From contig JADJHD010000013.1 of NCBI GenBank assembly GCA_016707705.1, positions 1 to 64,000 of the forward strand: a DNA stretch of 64,000 bases. The letters are read 5' to 3'. The notes below the pieces were generated by a model. That model searched no databases. It was not told the DNA's origin and saw only the letters and a list, made by a program, of their open reading frames with translations. The position numbers were made by a program, and so were the translations under genes. Shown here one piece after another: positions 44,548 through 52,873 of the stretch. Within the stretch, counting starts at the first letter, position 1. Each line of letters opens with the position of its first letter. The stretch is from Bacteroidales bacterium. GTDB taxonomy: Bacteria; Bacteroidota; Bacteroidia; Bacteroidales; UBA4417.

Positions 44548-45765
44548 CTACTCAGCCTTAACTCCGCTTGCCAAATCCGTTCCTGAAACGAACAAGTTCT
44601 TGTTAGTCCAAAGAAATACAGCCACAACGGCAACTCCTATCCCAGAAACCATAAACATCGCCTTGGGTCCGAGTGAATACCAGATCAAACCCGACAAACT
44701 GCTTGCCAGCATAGTAAAAATGCTGGCAAATCCGGTATAGAACCCTATCGCCGTAGCGGTTTCTGATTTTCCTGCCAGATTGCTGATTAATGCCTTACTG
44801 ATCCCCTCAGTGGCTGCAGCATAAATAGCATATCCCAGGAAGAGGAAAATGAATTGCCAGAATGAAACTGCAAGCCCAAAGAGTATGTATACAATGGAGA
44901 AGAGGAAAAGTCCGGCTATCAGTATCTTGTGCAGACCAAGTTTATCAGCAAGAATACCAAGGGGCAGAGCCATCATAGCATAAAAAAGGTTATAAACTAT
45001 ATAGATGAGGATCATGTTCTCATCTGAGAGCCCTCTGTTCTTGATTGCAAGCAGCAGGAAGGCATCTGAGCTATTAAGCAGGGTAAAGACAAGAAGAGCG
45101 GAAACCAGCAATTTGTATGGTTTTCCGGCAGTCTTCCAATATCGTGTAAAACTAAAAAAGCCAGCCTTTGTCAATTTTGGCTTCACATTGTTGCCTTGTC
45201 GTTTCTCTTTCAGGAGCAGTGTTAACAGAATTGCCATTATACCGGGAAAGAAAGCAAGAATAAAAAGCAGTTTATACTGCCCGGGATAAAAGTGAAGAAA
45301 AATCAATGCCCCAATGGGCCCAATTGCAGCTCCTACAGTATCAAGAGCACGATGAAACCCGAACACTTTACCCTTATGTTCGGGCACTGTTTCATCACTA
45401 AGCATGGCATCACGCGCTCCTGTTCGCACGCCTTTCCCTAAACGATCCATGGTTCGCACAAGGAATATCCAGATTGGGAAAGCAAAGGCAGCCATCAGGG
45501 GCTTTGAAAGTGCAGATAATGCATAGCCCCATCTCACAAAAGGAACCCTTCTTGAGATGCGATCCGACATATTGCCAAAATACCCCTTGCTAAAGCCTGC
45601 AGTTGCTTCAGCTATCCCTTCCAAAATTCCAATTAACAGAACAGAAAATCCAATTGAACGAAGATACACCGGCATTATTGGATAGAGCATCTCACTGGCA
45701 ATGTCAGTGAAGAGACTGACAAAGGAGACTAAAAGGATAGTTGGTGTAAGAATTTTTCTCATCAA
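44548..45765 (-). CDS. MFS transporter
   Basis: 405 residues with about twelve membrane helices. Between helices 2 and 3 is FGNMSDRISRRVPFVRWGY, the family's DRxGRR-like loop, and DRLGKGVRTGARDAMLSD follows helix 4. This subgroup (with KGVRTGARDAML) is found in many bacteria and its substrate is not known; drug or metabolite efflux is the default guess. No regulator or enzyme gene nearby hints at the substrate. It converges on the sensor kinase gene. Confidence 0.85.
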   Translation of the reverse strand: MMRKILTPTILLVSFVSLFTDIASEMLYPIMPVYLRSIGFSVLLIGILEGIAEATAGFSKGYFGNMSDRISRRVPFVRWGYALSALSKPLMAAFAFPIWIFLVRTMDRLGKGVRTGARDAMLSDETVPEHKGKVFGFHRALDTVGAAIGPIGALIFLHFYPGQYKLLFILAFFPGIMAILLTLLLKEKRQGNNVKPKLTKAGFFSFTRYWKTAGKPYKLLVSALLVFTLLNSSDAFLLLAIKNRGLSDENMILIYIVYNLFYAMMALPLGILADKLGLHKILIAGLFLFSIVYILFGLAVSFWQFIFLFLGYAIYAAATEGISKALISNLAGKSETATAIGFYTGFASIFTMLASSLSGLIWYSLGPKAMFMVSGIGVAVVAVFLWTNKNLFVSGTDLASGVKAE

Positions 45766-45931
45766 GACCAGCTTTTCGTAAAGATGCTGACAAAATTAAG
45801 AGGTTCACCCTGACTTTCCATAAAAAACCAACTATTCAGAAGAACAGCTCCTTTTAAAGTCGAAAAGAAATTTGATGCAGAGGTTTGTAAGACAATAATT
45901 CAATACAACAGTATAATATGGTACTGAACCT

Positions 45932-46630
45932 CTATCCGGTTTGACTGATCTTATGCAATTGATCCTCATTGAGAATCTCAAAATTATTGCCTTCTACCTT
46001 AATAATGCCTTCATCCTTGAAGTCCTTCAAGATTCGAATAGCACTTTCCTTGGACATGCCAGACATATCCGCCAGATCCTGCCTTGACAGGGTGGTATGA
46101 AAAGGATTGGCCATATAAACCTTTTCCCGGAGGTAGATCAGAACATCCGCTATTCTGCCTGGCATTTGCTTCTGAGTGAGGCTGATGGCCTGATCAAAAT
46201 TCAGGATTGATAACATCGAGACCTTTCGGATAAAGTCTTCCGCAAAATCGGGATTGGTGCGAATAAGAGACTTGAAAACATTAGCATCCACCAGACAGGC
46301 AGTAGAATCTTCAATGGCCATGGCAGAATAATGATGTTTGTTATCAACATAAATACCTGGGCCAAGTATATATTCAATAGGCTTCACTATACCGATAATC
46401 AGATTCTTGCCATCAAAACCCTCGATGTACAACTTCACCATTCCACTGGTTATGCACAAGAAATGAAGATTTGGCGTACCTTGCTTAAAAATAAGTTCCC
46501 CGGCTTTGAAGTTAACTTCAATCCGCTTCTCATCGATAACTTCCAATTCAGCCTGACAAAGGCATTCAAAAATATCTGCCTTTTCTCCGCAAAACTTACA
46601 ACCGCTGTTCACACCTGTCCTGATACTCAT
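45932..46630 (-). CDS. Crp/Fnr-family regulator with N-terminal Cys cluster
   Basis: 232 residues. The N-terminus has four Cys, C11-K-F-C14 and C23-L-C25 (CKFCGEKADIFECLC), before a cyclic-nucleotide-binding-type sensory domain (about 30-140: ELIFKQGTPNLHFLCITSG, GIVKPIEYILGPGIY). A dimer helix and a winged helix follow (LSRQDLADMSGMSKESAIRI, the recognition helix). FNR proteins bind an O2-sensitive [4Fe-4S] cluster through three N-terminal Cys plus one internal Cys, so redox sensing is possible here, but a similar CxxC is widespread in Bacteroidota relatives without proof of a cluster. The gene is divergent from the multiheme locus and may control it. Confidence 0.85.
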   Translation of the reverse strand: MSIRTGVNSGCKFCGEKADIFECLCQAELEVIDEKRIEVNFKAGELIFKQGTPNLHFLCITSGMVKLYIEGFDGKNLIIGIVKPIEYILGPGIYVDNKHHYSAMAIEDSTACLVDANVFKSLIRTNPDFAEDFIRKVSMLSILNFDQAISLTQKQMPGRIADVLIYLREKVYMANPFHTTLSRQDLADMSGMSKESAIRILKDFKDEGIIKVEGNNFEILNEDQLHKISQTG

Positions 46631-46759
46631 GATGAAAAGTTTAGGAAAATTGACCTATCAAAACGCTAACTACCTGTAAAACAGGATGCAGAGAATTAAA
46701 AAGATGATTAAAAAGATGTTCGCGAATAAACACGAATATATTGCTGCAAAAATAATGAC

Positions 46760-46796
46760 AAATATCAATATATAGATTGATAAATTATTGATATTT
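46760..46796. promoter_or_regulatory. inverted repeat in the regulator/cytochrome intergenic
   Basis: Perfect 11-bp arms AAATATCAATA (46760-46770) and TATTGATATTT (46786-46796), with a third half-site-like ATTGATA in the 15-bp spacer. It lies in the 304-bp gap between the Crp/Fnr gene and the first cytochrome gene and is a candidate operator. The rest of the gap is AT-rich with no clear -33/-7 pair and no gene. Confidence 0.45.
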
Positions 46797-46934
46797 TTAA
46801 ATAATAAATCATACCCCCTCGGGTAAGCCGTCTTTATAAAAGATGTTTTTTTGTCACCTGAATATTAAGATAGCTACATATCTCAAAACATGAATAATTA
46901 GCTAGAATTAAACCTAATTACCAAAAATAAAATA

Positions 46935-47342
46935 ATGGTTATGAAGCATCTCACACCCAAATTGTTGTTACTAGCATTTGCCGGACTTTTGATGTTGGCA
47001 TCCTGCGAGTATGATTATTATGTCATTCCACCAGAGCCAGTAGAACCTCCTGATACAACAAACGACACAACAGCTGTTGTTGACACAATTAGTTTTGCAC
47101 AGGAAATCATTCCTATTTTCAATGCCAAGTGCACTGTTTGTCATTCCGGATCAACAGCACCCGACCTGAGAGAAAGCAAAGCATACAATGCTCTGAAGAA
47201 TGGCAACTTTGTTGTTGCCAACGAACCTGATAATAGCGCGCTATATATCTCTCTCAAGACGGGAAGTATGAAGAGTTACATTTCTGCCAGTGAATTGAAA
47301 TTGATTCGCAGATGGATTCTTGCAGGTGCTAAAAACGATTGA
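46935..47342 (+). CDS. monohaem c-type cytochrome lipoprotein
   Basis: 135 residues. The signal ends in lipobox LASC, so it is lipid-anchored. The mature part begins with a Pro/Thr-rich spacer (VIPPEPVEPPDTTNDTTA), then FAQEIIPIFNAKCTVCHSG with one CxxCH haem site, followed by TAPDLRESKAYNALKNG and a terminal helix RRWILAGAKND. This is the compact cytochrome c form found in planctomycete-type and Bacteroidota proteins. The start may be Met1 or Met3 (46941). First gene of the respiratory locus; the axial Met is not certain. Probably an electron shuttle at the membrane. Confidence 0.85.
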   Translation: MVMKHLTPKLLLLAFAGLLMLASCEYDYYVIPPEPVEPPDTTNDTTAVVDTISFAQEIIPIFNAKCTVCHSGSTAPDLRESKAYNALKNGNFVVANEPDNSALYISLKTGSMKSYISASELKLIRRWILAGAKND

Positions 47343-47394
47343 AAAAGGTATTCATCTTAATAAGCAATTCTAAATGAAACAAAATATTACATCC

Positions 47395-48321
47395 ATGAAA
47401 CTGTTCAGCAGACTGCTTCTTGCGATTACCTTGCTTTTTTCGGTAAGTTCATTTGCACAGGAAGCAACAGAAGAAGAGACCGGACCAGATAACCGTCCAT
47501 CAAAACCAGCTTTCGAAAGTGGCCTATTATTTGATCAGCAAACCGCCAATGTGCAGCAGAAGAACACTCTTGAATTCGTTATTCAGCATAGGTTTGGTAC
47601 TGTTGAGGATGGTATTTCCAACCTCTATGGAATCTGGGGAGCATCAAACATTCGCCTTGGTCTTAACTATACCTTAACCAAGAACTTATTGGTAGGATGG
47701 GGAACCACAAAATACAAAAAAGCCCAGGATTTCCAGATTAAGTACAGCATCCTGCAGCAGACCCGCTCAAATACCATTCCTGTCAGCCTTACCTTTTATG
47801 GTAACATGCAGGTGGATTGCCAGTACAAATCAGACGACACCTCAAGTGTTGGAAAAAATTACGGATTCAGTAACAGGCTTTCCTATTTCAGTCAGCTGAT
47901 TATTACCAGAAGATTCAACAATCATTTCTCAATGCAGATTGCGCCTAGTTTTACCCATTATAACTGGCTGCTTACTGATACAGTTAACAGCACTGTTTCT
48001 GAAGCTACTGCATGGGAACATGATAAAATCGGCATTTCAGCAGGCCTCCGTTACAAAATCAGTCCGCAGACTTCATTAATGGCTTCAGTTGACTGGCCAC
48101 TACAGATTAAAGGTATTGCAGAATTCAAGGAGTTTGTGAATCCTCCAAAGCCAAATTTCTGCATAGGTGCTGAAATTTCAACCAGCACACACGCATTCCA
48201 TCTGTATTTTGGAACATCCCAGGGTATAAACCCTCAGGAGAATATGATGTGGAATCAAAATGATTTCTTCAATCAGCAATTCCTGATCGGACTGAATATT
48301 ACCCGTTTGTGGAATTTCTAA
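47395..48321 (+). CDS. outer-membrane beta-barrel protein (DUF5777-like)
   Basis: 308 residues from ATG 47395 (MKLFSRLLLAITLLFSVSSF, signal peptide); an ATG seven codons earlier is also possible. Alternating polar and hydrophobic strands through the mature part (TLEFVIQHRFG, SNIRLGLNYTLTKNLLVGWG, TSLMASVDWPLQI, HAFHLYFGTSQG) and the final aromatic residue (LNITRLWNF) are typical of an outer-membrane barrel. GLLFDQQTANVQQKNTLEF is the opening of the DUF5777 family, which I associate from memory with cytochrome c genes. It sits between two cytochrome genes, so a role as porin or conduit for the electron-transfer locus is plausible but not shown. Confidence 0.75.
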   Translation: MKLFSRLLLAITLLFSVSSFAQEATEEETGPDNRPSKPAFESGLLFDQQTANVQQKNTLEFVIQHRFGTVEDGISNLYGIWGASNIRLGLNYTLTKNLLVGWGTTKYKKAQDFQIKYSILQQTRSNTIPVSLTFYGNMQVDCQYKSDDTSSVGKNYGFSNRLSYFSQLIITRRFNNHFSMQIAPSFTHYNWLLTDTVNSTVSEATAWEHDKIGISAGLRYKISPQTSLMASVDWPLQIKGIAEFKEFVNPPKPNFCIGAEISTSTHAFHLYFGTSQGINPQENMMWNQNDFFNQQFLIGLNITRLWNF

Positions 48322-48371
48322 TAATGGAATGATAATTGCAAATCAAAGGACAAATCTTTAATTCAATCTTT

Positions 48372-48776
48372 ATGAAAAGCAAACAATTAATCAGTCTGGC
48401 GGCAATTATGGTAGCTGCCGTATTGTTCGTATTCTCGAACAGTTTATTCGCTCAGAAAAAACCAGCTCCATGGGAAGTACCAGCAAAGTACAAATCCATG
48501 AAAGGCAAGGGTGACCTGGCTACAGGCAAGGAACTTTGGGCTAAGCATTGCAAATCATGCCACGGTGCAAAGGGATTGGGTGATGGTCCAAAAGCTTCAG
48601 GACTCAAAACCTCATCAGGTGATTTTTCAACCAAAGAATTCCAGGCACAGTCAGATGGCGACATTTACTACAAGACCACATTCGGTCGCGATGAAATGCC
48701 GGCTTATGACAAGAAAATTCCTGATGATGGAGATCGTTGGGCATTGGTAGCCTTCATGCGGACAATGAAGAAGTAA
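48372..48776 (+). CDS. class I cytochrome c (monohaem, periplasmic)
   Basis: 134 residues from ATG 48372 with a signal peptide ending FAQ. The haem site is CKSCH in GKELWAKHCKSCHGAKGLGDG, the cytochrome c pattern with GxGDGP following; the likely axial Met is in RDEMPAYDKKI. The C-terminal helix is GDRWALVAFMRTMKK. A soluble electron carrier that would connect a quinol-oxidising membrane complex to an acceptor. It is followed by a strong terminator, so the first three genes may form a separate transcript. Confidence 0.92.
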   Translation: MKSKQLISLAAIMVAAVLFVFSNSLFAQKKPAPWEVPAKYKSMKGKGDLATGKELWAKHCKSCHGAKGLGDGPKASGLKTSSGDFSTKEFQAQSDGDIYYKTTFGRDEMPAYDKKIPDDGDRWALVAFMRTMKK

Positions 48777-48793
48777 ATAAAGCATGAACAAGA

Positions 48794-48838
48794 AATTGGG
48801 TGTTTCGCTGAAGTCAGGAAACACCCAATTCTGTTTTT
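48794..48838 (+). terminator. terminator after the class I cytochrome c
   Basis: Perfect 13-bp arms AATTGGGTGTTTC (48794-48806) and GAAACACCCAATT (48818-48830), followed by CTGTTTTT. It splits the cytochrome locus into an upstream three-gene unit and a downstream unit. Confidence 0.85.
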
Positions 48839-48911
48839 AAATGGCACTAATTGAATTTTAGTCTAAATAAGAATTATGGGTAATAATCTATTTCTCCCGC
48901 CAAAGGCCATC

Positions 48912-49865
48912 ATGAAACTGCTGCTCATTCCAGCATTGATTTTGCTGATGGGAGCATTCAAACTTGATGACAAGACCAAGAAATCATTCAAGAATGCTGA
49001 AAGCAATGAAAACTGCCTGAAATGCCATGGACAGTCAAAGTACTCCTATGACAACCCTGAATCAGGGCAAACAGTTTTCCAAAGAATGTATAGAGAGGCG
49101 ATCATAAACAGAGATCTCTTCTATGAATCCAATCATAGTCAGTTTAAGTGTTCCGACTGCCATTCAGAAGACTATGACAGTTTCCCGCATCCCGGGAGGC
49201 TGCGAATGGAAACCAAATACCTTTGCATCGATTGCCATGGAGATGATCCAAAATATGCCAAATTCAATTTTGAGAAAATCGAAACTGAATTTGCGGCAAG
49301 CGTTCATTCTTCCAAACATAGTGAAGATTTTACTTGCTGGATGTGCCATAATCCGCACACCTATAAAATCAGCGCACGATCAGAAGATAAGATTGAGGAT
49401 GTTGTTGCCTATGATAATGCCATCTGCCTCGATTGCCATAGTGATGCTTCCAGATATGAACTACTCACTACCAAGCAGAATCCGAATATTCTCAAAAAGC
49501 ATGAATGGCTTCCTAACCAGGCTCTGCACTTTAGCAGGGTTCGTTGTATTGAATGCCATGCACGAGTAAATGATTCGCTGATGGTAGCCCATAATATACA
49601 ACCCAAGGCGAAAGCTGTCAAGCGTTGCGTAGAGTGCCACTCAACCAATTCAATGCTAATGTCCACCCTTTACAAGTTTAAGGTACAGGAAGGAAGAAAC
49701 AAGTCAGGATTCTACAATGGAGTTATCATGAATGAATCTTATGTTATTGGTGCCAACCGTAACTACTACCTTGGACTTCTTAGTTTGGTCATGTTTGGTT
49801 GCGTAATGGCCGGTATTATTATTCACGCTACATTAAGAATCATTAAAAGGAAACACAATGGCTGA
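48912..49865 (+). CDS. membrane-anchored heptahaem cytochrome c
   Basis: 317 residues from ATG 48912 (MKLLLIPALILLMGAF signal); an earlier ATG at 48876 would only lengthen the N-terminus. Seven CxxCH sites are visible: CLKCH, CSDCH, CIDCH, CWMCH, CLDCH, CIECH and CVECH. A C-terminal membrane helix (NYYLGLLSLVMFGCVMAGII) with a basic tail anchors it facing the periplasm. The spacing resembles cytochrome c3/nitrite-reductase-related families, but it lacks an identifiable catalytic lysine-bound haem, so it is probably an electron-transfer subunit. It overlaps the cytochrome b gene by 8 bp, indicating one complex. Confidence 0.93.
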   Translation: MKLLLIPALILLMGAFKLDDKTKKSFKNAESNENCLKCHGQSKYSYDNPESGQTVFQRMYREAIINRDLFYESNHSQFKCSDCHSEDYDSFPHPGRLRMETKYLCIDCHGDDPKYAKFNFEKIETEFAASVHSSKHSEDFTCWMCHNPHTYKISARSEDKIEDVVAYDNAICLDCHSDASRYELLTTKQNPNILKKHEWLPNQALHFSRVRCIECHARVNDSLMVAHNIQPKAKAVKRCVECHSTNSMLMSTLYKFKVQEGRNKSGFYNGVIMNESYVIGANRNYYLGLLSLVMFGCVMAGIIIHATLRIIKRKHNG

Positions 49866-50476
49866 AAAACTATATCTCTACCCTAAATGGCTCCGCATTT
49901 GGCATGGCTTCAACGCCCTCCTTATTCTTGCCTTGATTGTAACCGGAGTAAGCATGCAATATTCAAGTCCGGAGTATGGCTTCATCCCCTTCGATAAAGC
50001 TGTATCCATTCATAATATTGCAGGAATGCTGCTCACGCTAAATTATATTCTGTTTGTGGTTGGCAATATGGTAACACCAAACGGCAGGTATTACAAAATC
50101 ACCAAAGCCGGTTTTTTTCGACAGACTAATGAAACAGTTCCGTTATTATACAATTGGAATATTCAAGCACGAAAAACCACCTTTCCCTGTAACCAAGGAT
50201 AAAAAATTCAATCCACTTCAGCAATTCACATATGTAGTAACAATGTACATCATGGTTCCGGTAGTATTTCTTACTGGCTGGGCTCTTTTGTACCCTGAAA
50301 TGGTACTCGCAAAGATCATGGGTGGTGACGGATTGAAGATAAATGACTTCATTCACGTCATCGTTGGATTTCTAGTATCATTCTTCCTCTTTGTGCATGT
50401 ATATTTCTGCACTATTGGGGCAACATTTGTGAGCAACTTCAAATCAATGGTTAACGGCTATCACGAGCCTCATTGA
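49858..50476 (+). pseudogene. di-haem cytochrome b, interrupted by a one-base frameshift
   Basis: Two overlapping frames make one protein of about 205 residues. The first (49858-50202) has WLRIWHGFNALLILALIVTG and SIHNIAGMLLTLNYILF; the second enters frame near 50119 and reads LMKQFRYYTIGIFKHEKPPF through IHVIVGFLVSFFLFVHVYF to 50476. Together they give four membrane helices with His pairs for two haems, as in cytochrome b561-type quinol oxidases. The frame changes at a run of seven T (50112-50118); removing one T restores a continuous frame. It may be a sequencing or assembly indel, transcriptional slippage, or a true mutation. All flanking genes are intact and overlapping, so an indel error is the most likely cause. 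Confidence 0.85.
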
Positions 50477-50554
50477 CAATTGCCATTGTTATTAAACCGA
50501 ACGGCAGGTTAGGCAAAATGCCGCTTTCATTCATCTGACTTAAACAAATGAACC

Positions 50555-51520
50555 ATGAGCGAAGAACACAATAAGGAAAAGAATTCTCGCCGAAAGTTCC
50601 TCAAACTCGGAATACTTGCAGGTGCCGGCACAGTTGCTACCGGTGCTATAATTGCTGCCAACGGAGGTACATCCAGTGAATCTGGCGAGAAGATCAAAGT
50701 CTTAACTACTTCAGGCGAAGTAATGGAAGTTGACAAGAACTTTCTTATACAGGCACCGGTTGGACGAAAAGAATCACATGAAGGGATCCCGGGCAGGAAA
50801 TTTGTAATGGTCATCGACCTTGCAAAATGCAAGAACGCAAGAAAATGCGTTGAAGCATGCCAGAGAGGACATGAGCTTGAAAAAGATCAGGAGTACTTGA
50901 AAGTATACCTGATGCAGGACTCAGAAAAAACTGCCCCTTATTGGTTTCCAAAACCATGCTACCATTGCGATAATCCACAGTGCGTGAGCGTATGCCCCGT
51001 AGGTGCTACCTATAAACGCTCTGATGGAATAGTTCTTATCGACAATGAACGTTGTATCGGATGTAAATTCTGTATGACCGGCTGTCCTTACTCCACCCGT
51101 ATTTTCTCCTGGAAAGCAGAAAAGGAACCGGAAGAAGGCTCAGTATATTCTCCTGAAAAGGGAGTTCCAAGGGTTGAGGGAACTGTATCGAAATGTGACT
51201 TCTGCCCTGACATGGCACGAGAAGGGAAATTACCTTATTGCGCAACTGCTTGTCCAATGGGTGTTATCTATTTTGGTGACATTGATGAAGACGTAGTGAC
51301 AAATGGTGTCGACACCTTCAAATTCAGCGAACTTATCCGGGATCGTTCAGGATACCAGTATCTGGAAAATCTGGGTACACGCCCGAATGTTTACTACCTC
51401 CCCCCTGTCGACAGGCAATTCCCTGTTGAACGTGGATATGAAGGACTTGAAGATGACATCAAAGCCAATTACTCAGAAACACCTTTTGTTAAGAAATTAA
51501 ATCATAGGGAGGACAAATAA
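50555..51520 (+). CDS. TAT-exported Fe-S electron-transfer protein
   Basis: 321 residues. The N-terminus has the twin-arginine signal SRRKFLK (Arg12-Arg13) and a hydrophobic stretch, so it is exported folded. Fe-S ligands come in four groups: C135/C138/C143/C147, C167/C170/C173/C177 and C214/C217/C229/C233, each a full [4Fe-4S] set, and a first group C92/C98/C102 with only three Cys (Ala95 stands where the second Cys would be). Related to DmsB/NrfC/HmcB proteins. Its start is 78 bp after the cytochrome b frame and its stop overlaps the NrfD gene start by one base. It would carry electrons between the NrfD subunit and the cytochromes. Confidence 0.93.
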   Translation: MSEEHNKEKNSRRKFLKLGILAGAGTVATGAIIAANGGTSSESGEKIKVLTTSGEVMEVDKNFLIQAPVGRKESHEGIPGRKFVMVIDLAKCKNARKCVEACQRGHELEKDQEYLKVYLMQDSEKTAPYWFPKPCYHCDNPQCVSVCPVGATYKRSDGIVLIDNERCIGCKFCMTGCPYSTRIFSWKAEKEPEEGSVYSPEKGVPRVEGTVSKCDFCPDMAREGKLPYCATACPMGVIYFGDIDEDVVTNGVDTFKFSELIRDRSGYQYLENLGTRPNVYYLPPVDRQFPVERGYEGLEDDIKANYSETPFVKKLNHREDK

Positions 51521-52839
51521 TGGCAAGCAATACTTCTGACAACCTATTAAAGGAATTTGCCCCCCAATTGGAAAAAACAGGGCTGCTTGGAAAGATTTGG
51601 ATAATCGTTCTGGCATTTCTTATCCTGCTGGGAATATTTGCCCTCTACTGGCAAATCTCCAGGGGACATATCGTGACTGGTATGCGCGACAATGTGGTGT
51701 GGGGAATGTATATCGTAAACTTCATCTTTTTCATGGGAATAAGTTATGCCGGAGCTCTCATTTCAGGAACCCTGCACCTTTTTCATGCTGAATGGAGAAA
51801 ACCAGTCATAAGAATGGCTGAGTTTATCACCATTATTTCCCTTTTGATTGGTCCTCTTTATATTATGCTTTGCATCGGACGATTGGACAGACTCCCAAAT
51901 CTTGTACTTTTTGGAAGGATCCAGTCTCCAATCACATGGGACGTAATTGCTATCTCCACTGATATCATAGGATGCTTTATTTTCCTTTATCTCACAATTC
52001 TGAAGGATTTGAGCAAGCTAAGAGATTACAGTGAGTTGAAGCTCCCAGCATGGAGGAAGAAAGTTTATAATGTCATGGCTCTGGGATATACCGGAACTCC
52101 TGAACAGCAGCTAATGTTAAAAAGAGCTACTGATATCATGGCCGGGATGGTTATTGCCATTGCCATTATTGTGTACTCGGTTTTGGCCTGGATTTTCTCT
52201 GTGACATTGCAGCCAGGATGGCATAGCACCATTTTTGGCCCTTATTTCGTTATCGCAGCGGTTTATTCCGGTTCAGGTGTTTTAATCGTAGCAATGTATA
52301 TTTTCAGAAAAGTATATCATCTGGAAAAGCATATTACTCAGAAACATTTCGTTAATGTTGGTGTCATAATGCTTGTACTAGCAGCATTTTTCGGATACTT
52401 CACATTCAGCGAATACCTGACCAAATGGTACGGTTCAGAAAAGAATGACGAAATCCTGATTAAGATTCTGTTCAAGGATTATTACTTTTTCTTCATTTTC
52501 TCCAATTATGTTGGGGTACTTTTACCGCTTATAGTAGTAGGCTTCAAGAAACTTCGCACCATCAACAACATTACAATTACTGCAGTCGTGGTCATTGTAG
52601 CGCTGTGGATGAACCGTTACCTCATTGTAGTCCCCACGCTTGAGTCCCCCTATCTTCCAATTCAGGATGCCCGTGAAGCCTGGCGTCACTATTCACCTAC
52701 CTGGGTTGAATGGGCTCTTACCATTGGTGGTATTGCGTCCTTCTGCCTGTTCTTTACACTGGCCTCGAAATTCATTCCGATTGTCCAGGTTTCAGAAGTT
52801 GCAGAACCAGTAGAACCCGGTGACATATCACTTAGATAG
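51520..52839 (+). CDS. nrfD: NrfD/PsrC-type quinol-interacting membrane subunit
   Basis: 439 residues with about ten membrane helices and no cofactor motifs, the form of NrfD-like subunits in DMSO, polysulfide and Hmc-type complexes. GMRDNVVWGMYIVNFIFFMG and SYAGALISGTLHLFHAEWR in helices 2-3 are family-typical. The start overlaps the stop of the Fe-S gene (TAATG). These proteins bind quinol and pass electrons to their Fe-S partner; some take part in proton movement. It is longer than short NrfD (about 320 residues), as in alternative complex III and Hmc relatives. The symbol marks family resemblance, not the nitrite-reductase pathway. Confidence 0.9.
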   Translation: MASNTSDNLLKEFAPQLEKTGLLGKIWIIVLAFLILLGIFALYWQISRGHIVTGMRDNVVWGMYIVNFIFFMGISYAGALISGTLHLFHAEWRKPVIRMAEFITIISLLIGPLYIMLCIGRLDRLPNLVLFGRIQSPITWDVIAISTDIIGCFIFLYLTILKDLSKLRDYSELKLPAWRKKVYNVMALGYTGTPEQQLMLKRATDIMAGMVIAIAIIVYSVLAWIFSVTLQPGWHSTIFGPYFVIAAVYSGSGVLIVAMYIFRKVYHLEKHITQKHFVNVGVIMLVLAAFFGYFTFSEYLTKWYGSEKNDEILIKILFKDYYFFFIFSNYVGVLLPLIVVGFKKLRTINNITITAVVVIVALWMNRYLIVVPTLESPYLPIQDAREAWRHYSPTWVEWALTIGGIASFCLFFTLASKFIPIVQVSEVAEPVEPGDISLR

Positions 52840-52873
52840 GTAATAGTATTCCAACCCTAATACGGAGTCAGTT

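Noticed and set aside
46650..46661. TTGACCTATCAA as a possible FNR box near the Crp/Fnr gene start
   Set aside because: The half-sites are two bases too close for the TTGAT-N4-ATCAA site, so it does not fit the consensus.
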